Assembly (NCBI GenBank): GCA_030770425.1
Contig: JASJFT010000052.1
Span: 1-64,000, forward strand
Direction of reading: 5' to 3'
Source of the DNA: Darksidea phi
Lineage: Eukaryota > Ascomycota > Dothideomycetes > Pleosporales > Lentitheciaceae
Length of the DNA: 64,000 nt
This document shows, in pieces, positions 58,380-64,000 of this stretch. The notes beneath the pieces are model-generated. The model made no database searches. It was given only the letters and a program-made list of their open reading frames with translations, and was not told the origin of the DNA. Position 1 is the first letter of the stretch. Every line of letters begins with the position of its first letter. Position numbers and translations under genes: made by a program.

Positions 58380-59672
58380 TTAAGATTGAGAGTGTTTCAA
58401 AAACTCCGGGAGGGTTAGCCCTAATTCTTCCTCTGGAGGGATCTCACTGCTCATCGCGGGTTCCCTCTCAACAGTCCATGTCTTAGTCTGACTGATAGCG
58501 ATGCGAAGTGTACGCTCGGAATCGGACTTTTGTTTTGTCACAGCCTGCCTTTGTTTGGCGCTGTCACGAGATATTTCGAGTAGCTCGTAGGCCCTGCCGC
58601 TGCTGTCTTTGGAGAAGTTCTCTCCGCGCCGCCGTGTGTCATCCACGCGCATCATGCCACTGTCGAGGCTTTGCATCAACATCTTCGCGTAGGGAAGAGA
58701 AGTCGTGACGATGGCAAGGCTTTGAACGGCCTGTTCGCACACGGCCGAACGCCAGTATCCGAGAGAGAGATCGTCTCGAACCGGTCCGGTGCTTTCGCGG
58801 TGAAAATACACGAGCTGGAGAACAACAACAACCGAGACGCTGTGAGCATTAGCTGCTGAGGGTTGCTCTACAGGTGACTAGCCATACCATGATCGACATG
58901 AGAAGATGGTAATGATCATGATCTTTCGCGCCCGCTTTAGTTGCAGTTCAATCGCTATCGCAGATTCGAGCCCAACCAGGCCTACTTCTGTAGCGATGTT
59001 GAACGCAGAGACCGCATACCACCAATAGAGCTATCGCTGTTATTCTCGGCCCAGAGCACATTTCGAAGACTACTCACTCGATTGAAGCATTTGTCAGATA
59101 GTTTATCCCACGGATGGGGCATCCCGCATTGGAATGCGACCGAGAAAATCGATGCGATTGTCCATAGAACAGTGATTCCCCCCAACACCGTGTTAATCCG
59201 GCGATGGCTAGTTTTTGGCGTCAATGTTCTGATGAATGCAACAATGACCAGTTTTGAGAGACACAACGACAGGATGAAAAGGATGGTGGCTGCATATTCC
59301 GCCTAGTAATTGTCAGCGAAGCACAACGTATTCGTAATTATGCTTCTACCTTGAACTGTGACTGGACCGTCTCTGGACTTAGAGAATCCAGTGGCTTTCC
59401 GAACCCCTCTGTACATTTGATAGACACCGCTAGTGATTGTGCAACGCAAAAAAGCTGAAGAGTGTTATTTCTGCGTGTCACTACTTAGGATTACTACTCA
59501 CCAGTGCGAAGAATCCTGCAGCAATCTCTAAGCTCAGCGAATCCGAAATGTACAACTTGAGGCCCGCATGAATAAAGAAGGCAAGCACGCTAGTGGCTAA
59601 AGCGAGCCACGTGATGATCTGAACTATGGGCGTCCGGTTCGTGTCACTGACGATGACCGGGTCGGAGCGCAT
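58380..59672 (-). CDS. Rhodopsin-like (SAT4-type) seven-helix integral membrane protein
   Basis: Five exons (59672-59502, 59454-59350, 59302-59078, 59030-58888, 58839-58380) give 367 residues. All four introns are 47-48 nt, and the joined length is a multiple of three. Seven helices are visible: WLALATSVLAFFIHAGLKLY; LEIAAGFFALLFCVAQSLAV; AEYAATILFILSLCLSKLVI; INTVLGGITVLWTIASIFSV; LYWWYAVSAFNIATEVGLVG; KIMIITIFSCRSCVSVVVVL; and one near SAVCEQAVQSLAIVTTSLPY. The hydrophilic C-terminal tail (about 90 residues) is cytosolic. This is the large fungal rhodopsin-domain/SAT4 family, which includes Pth11-like receptors. The ligand is unknown. The N-terminus is short, with no CFEM domain. Confidence 0.82.
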
Positions 59673-60821
59673 CGTGTAAAGGTGATGGAAAGCAAGGGCG
59701 GTACCGAGAAGCTGTATAGTCGTATAGTCGTTGTGTGAGGGCTCAAAGGACGATCGTCAGAATCAGACCTGAAGGCGTATGCTCTCTCCCATGGCTTAGC
59801 ATTGAGGGTGCCCGGTCCAGATATCCAGGATCCTGTTCCTCCCCCAAAATCCAGTGGCGCCCGCATGCGTCGCCAACTGCGCCGTCCAGAAGGCAGCGAA
59901 TCTGGCTACCAAACCTTCCATCTCGTGGGCGTAAGCCGAAGCACCGACTATACGCACTTGACGGCGGTGTGACAGCAAGCTGGGTCAGCCTCAGCGCCCA
60001 GAATGTATAATGTATGCTCTACCAGTGGTCCTGTCATCTGAGCGAGTCGATGCGGTACGTCCGCCAGCCGTCATGAGGCGACGCCAATCTTATTCATGCG
60101 TTAGGGAGAGGAGGGTGGGCTTATGAGGCGTTGTGTTGTGATACAGATAAGCGAAGGACGGCTGAAGGTTATCGGTGCACGTTGCAGGCGAGGAAGCTTC
60201 CATCTCGGGCGAGACCGCTACACAGGCGAAGGCTCCCTTATCGGGCAGGAGGGCCGCGCGGGAGAGCTTCCTTATTGGACCGAAGCGGCAGCCCCACCCG
60301 AGTGGGTCAGAATAAAGTTCAACGACCCCGGGGAGAGGGTGGAGAAGCACGGTTCATTGGGTCCTTCCGCGCTAGTGCTAACGGCTGGCATCTGCCGTAC
60401 CGGCTTATCACACCACACCTCCATAGTAGCACCGACTCGATGAACATGCCACGGCATTCACCGCAGATGTAGCGGCTAGTACAAAGCAGGATGCCATGTC
60501 AGCGGAGGCGACATGAGACGACATATATTCCTGGACCCATCTGCACTTTGCGCGGTGCTGGGACCACTCCCTTGTAGAAGCTTCGGGTGTTCGCCCCTCG
60601 CTTCGCAAGAGACGTGGACGACCTTCACTTTGCATCTCATCCCTGTCTCTGTCGCCGACGCGGCTGGACCCTGTTAATCTATTTAGCGCTGTCGTGCATG
60701 CGGCGTAGCAGTCAGCAGTCGTTCCCGTCGTTCCATCATCCTTAAGGCACCCTTCTCTTGCACGCTTCCCCAATTGCCTTTTGCCCTCTCTCCACCAACT
60801 GTCTCTCATTTTCGAACAGAT
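59673..60821. other. Divergent intergenic region
   Basis: About 1.1 kb between the divergent rhodopsin-like and permease genes, presumably holding both promoters. The ORFs present overlap on both strands and have no motif. Confidence 0.4.
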
Positions 60822-62769
60822 ATGGCGGGTAAGCAGGAATCGATTGAGCTGGGTGAGGTCCGCGGTAGAGACACCACCAACCAAGACGAGGCGGCTCTAG
60901 CACGGCTTGGGAAAAAGTCGGTGCTGAAGGTGTGTACAAGCCATCTGCACGCCCAACTGCTGAACACCTCCCGGTCTGACGACATTTGTCTCGCTAGAGA
61001 AAGTTTGGCTTCCTTTCAATCCTGGGATTTAGCTGCACCGTTCTTGTAACATGGGAAGGCTTCCTGATGTAAGTAATTCATCGCCATTCCGCTCCCAGAA
61101 CACTAACGTCGCATAGTCTCTTCCTCGTTGGGTTGCAAAAGTAAGGCGCCGCCGCTGTACAATGCGTGCGATACTAAAACGTAGTAGTGGTGGCCCTGCC
61201 GGTGTCTTCTATGGTTATATCGTCGCTTGGTTGGGCACAACATCTGTCTTCGTGGTCTTGTCTGAATTGGTATCGATGTAGGCATATCGTTGCTGATCCG
61301 CATGTCTTTAACTGATAGAGATAGGGCGCCGACATCTGGTGGGCAATACCATTGGGTCGCCATGCTAGCACCTCGGCGATACCAAAAAGTCCTCAGCTAC
61401 ATCTCAGGTATGCAACTTCTTCCATTTTCTTGGCAGCAGCTCATTTCTTTAGGATGGCTCACTGTTGCGGGCTGGCAAGCCACACTTGCGTCGTCGGCCT
61501 ACCTGACTGGCTCTCTTATCCAAGGTATACTCGTTCTCACTCAACCCAATTATGTCCCTCAGAACTGGCATGCTACTCTTCTCTTCTGGGCCATCATCAC
61601 GTTCGGTGTTATCATCACAACAGGCGCCAGCTGGCTCCTACCAAAGTTTGAGGGCATGATTCTCATCATTCACATCTTGGGCTTCTTCGGTATCATGATC
61701 CCGCTGCTCACCCTTGGACCGCGTGAGGATGCCAAAGAGGTCTTCACTACCTTCCTCAACAAGGGCGGCTGGGATACCCAAGGACTCTCATTCTGTATTG
61801 GTATGATGGGAACTGTGTACGCATTTGTTGGCGGAGATGGCGCTATCCATGTGAGAGAATCCCCCCTGACGACTTGACTTCTTGCTAATTTTGGTAGATG
61901 GCTGAGGAGATTCAAAATGCCCCCATCACTGTTCCACACGCCATCATGACCGGAATCTTTATCAACGGCAGCCTCGGCTTTGGCATGATGCTTACCATGC
62001 TTTTCCGTTCCGGCGATATCGACGCAGCGTTAGAAGCGAACCCTTCCTTCCCGTTCATCGCTATTTTCCATAATGCCGTGCAATCGGTCCCCGGTACCGC
62101 AGCCATGGCAGCTTTTGTGATGATCCTTTCTACGTGCTGCGCCGTGGGAACCCTGGCTTCTTCGTCTCGTGTGTTCTGGGCGTTTTCTCGAGATAGAGGT
62201 CTGCCTGGATGGCGCACCCTGAGCCAGGTAAGCTCTTTCCTAACTAGAAAAAGGCTTGAGACTAAGCGAATTTCCAGCTCAGCCCCCGCACCTCCATTCC
62301 CGTCAACGCCATCGCCGCTACCACTGTTATCGCCTGTATCCTCTCGTTCGTCAACATCGGCTCCGCCACCGCTTTCAACGGCGTGATTTCGGTCGCTATT
62401 GCCGGCATCTTCTGCAGCTACTTGCTCGTCGCGTCCCTCCTGCTCTACCGCCGCGCCACTGGCGGAATCATCTCCCTCAATGCCTCTGGAAGCGAAGTCA
62501 GCCTGACAAATACGACAGGCAAAACGCTTTCTTGGGGCCCCTGGCGTATCCCGGGTATTCTGGGTATAGCGAACAATACGTTTGCATGTGCATACCTCAG
62601 CTTCGTGTTCTTCTTCACCTTTTGGCCATCAGTCAAAGACGTCACACCTGCGACAATGAACTGGAGTATCTTGGTTACAAGCTTCATCACCATCTTCAGT
62701 GCGGTGTACTACATGTTGTATGCGAGGAAGACGTACGACGGGCCAATCATCGAGGTGGATGACGCGTAG
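60822..62769 (+). CDS. Amino-acid / GABA-type permease (APC superfamily)
   Basis: Eight exons (60822-60929, 60998-61068, 61117-61140, 61185-61277, 61325-61407, 61453-61850, 61898-62227, 62278-62769) give 532 residues. The joined length is a multiple of three, and exon 3 is only 24 nt. The family pattern is unmistakable: LKRKFGFLSILGFSCTVLVT, WLGTTSVFVVLSELVSMAPT, GGQYHWVAMLAP, GWLTVAGWQATLASSAYLTG, then HMAEEIQNAPITVPHAIM and SSSRVFWAFSRDRGLPGW. About 12 helices are expected in the plasma or vacuolar membrane, importing amino acids, GABA or choline. The gene is intact. Confidence 0.87.
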
Positions 62770-64000
62770 GTCTCGAGACCTGTAGAAGGGCAGCAGTGGG
62801 TAATGCCAAAATCGCAGGGGGCGGTATCTGGCCCGTTTGTATTTAGCTGTCTTTAGTATACGTACTATTAGACTTTAATACTGCATCGCCAAAAGTTCAG
62901 GCTAGATTTGATTCATCCCATAAATAGCAGGACGCTTGCACAACCTCTTACCGTACGGTGGATTATGTCACTATGCTGTCCTGCTGCTGGAAGAAAACTT
63001 TGATGTAGCTAAACTCTCGACATCCGTCGACCGGTACGAAGCTTTGAGCGGTGTTCGGGACTTCAATCATGGCGAGGCAGAATGATATGAAAGCGGAGAT
63101 CTGATGCGACGGATGAGAAGAGCATCGCGAGTGTACGTGGGGGATTAGCATTCTTACGCCAAGGCGGCTAGCCCAACAACAACACCCGATCCCTGCCTCC
63201 TCTCCTCCTCCCTGATAGACATTAAACAGCCGCCGGTATCTCCTCTCGTTTCCGAACAATTATCGCGCGTCAAACGTTTGGGTTGATCAGCTCCCACCGA
63301 CACCGTCGCCGCTCGAAGATGCCTCACCGCTGAAGCGGAAGCGCGCAAGCACGGCCACGTCTGAGGCCCGCAACTCCAGCCCAGCAAGCGGCAGCGGCAG
63401 AACGATGAGGCACACTATATTGAAAGTGCTCCCGACGAACAACGCTCCGGCCCCAGTCTCGATACAACCTAATCCGTTCGAGTCGACTGCGCACACCACC
63501 TTTAGCCCTCCGGGGCAGTCACAGCAGCAGTTCCTCTCCACAGCTAAGAGCAGCCCAACGCAAGAAAGGATTGCATCGCTGGCATTCGCATATCCTCCAA
63601 TCAAGACGCAAGTTATTTCTGACGGCCGGCCTGTGCTGGCGAGAGTAACCGCGCTGTCCTTTCGAATCACAGAGAGCTGGAGAAGGGGTGGATACCACGT
63701 CGCTGAAGGGGTGTATGCATGCTGTACACAGGAACGCCTGAAGTCACTCTGGACGGATACAGGAATCGATTGCAAACCGACGAGAGAGAAATTGGCCCGC
63801 AGCCGGTGGATCGGGGTGCTTACTCCACGCTCGGCGATAACGCGGTCGAACAACGTGCATATGTCATGGTAGAGAGGATATTCATATAGGCAAAATGTCA
63901 AGAAAACTTGCGTGACGAGAATGCCTGGTCAATGCATGTAGGGAAGCCGGTGTTCAGGTTAGCCCTGTGACGGTATTCCAAGGGCAAGCTCCTACTAGAA
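62770..64000. other. Right edge with an unresolved coding stretch
   Basis: A plus-strand frame, open from an acceptor-like CTGATAG near 63222 to 63872, reads protein-like with a nuclear-type KRKR (PSPLEDASPLKRKRAST, later QERIASLAFAYPPI). An overlapping 204-codon frame lies on the minus strand. Neither is recognised. The plus reading may be part of a decayed gene. The rest to the window end shows nothing. Confidence 0.3.

Noticed and set aside
63287..63901. 204-codon minus-strand ORF at the right edge
   Set aside because: The composition is not clearly protein-like, and the plus strand competes with a KRKR-containing reading. Neither could be decided, so I left it as unresolved.
1..64000. 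tRNA, rRNA and CRISPR
   Set aside because: I looked for B-box-like GGTTCRANYC contexts with matching stems and for spaced palindromic repeats, and found none that fit. A covariance-model scan would be decisive for tRNA.

Overview
The window looks like nuclear DNA of a filamentous ascomycete (Pezizomycotina; Dothideomycetes is my guess from family content, not proven). Genes carry short introns of about 40-75 nt with GTRNGT-like donors, CTAAC/CTGAC branch sites and YAG acceptors. The families are typical of such fungi: PNP-type NLR, DUF3176, DUF7703, SAT4/rhodopsin-like, 2EXR/F-box-like and BTB proteins. Most multi-exon models below were joined by hand, and each total coding length was checked to be a multiple of three.

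Layout. 0-5 kb: a decayed cytochrome P450 (minus) and a secreted proline-rich protein. 5.8-12.5 kb: a two-module 2EXR/F-box-like protein, a small GPI-anchored protein, a small disordered protein ending in SKL, and an alpha/beta hydrolase. 13.9-18.6 kb: a secreted cysteine-containing protein, a PAQR/AdipoR membrane protein and a secreted histidine acid phosphatase. 19.5-28 kb is the least stable part: a P450 pseudogene that has lost the haem cysteine, two foldback MITE-like elements, a secreted FAD oxidoreductase, relics of a Ty3/gypsy and a Ty1/copia retroelement, and a BTB protein. 30-37.5 kb: an MFS drug-type transporter, a small possible mitochondrial protein, an aldo/keto reductase with a leader peptide, and a DUF7703 membrane protein. 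37.9-39.8 kb: a 54-bp minisatellite split by a TA-flanked MITE, a small coiled-coil gene, and a second minisatellite that seems to have grown from a copy of that gene's 3' end. 40.2-50.7 kb: a coiled-coil protein, a large NLR (PNP + NB-ARC + a very regular TPR array), and an unusual DUF3176-containing fusion protein convergent with it. 51.2-64 kb: a truncated member of a common fungal family of unknown function, a prolyl-iminopeptidase-like hydrolase, a beta-lactamase/transesterase-like enzyme, a seven-helix rhodopsin-like protein and an amino-acid/GABA-type permease.

There is no clear biosynthetic cluster. The enzymes and transporters look like independent accessory genes. The most notable locus is 43.6-50.7 kb: an NLR whose TPR units are nearly identical at the DNA level, a pattern known from self/non-self recognition genes under concerted evolution, lying tail to tail with a membrane fusion protein. 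No tRNA, rRNA or CRISPR was seen.
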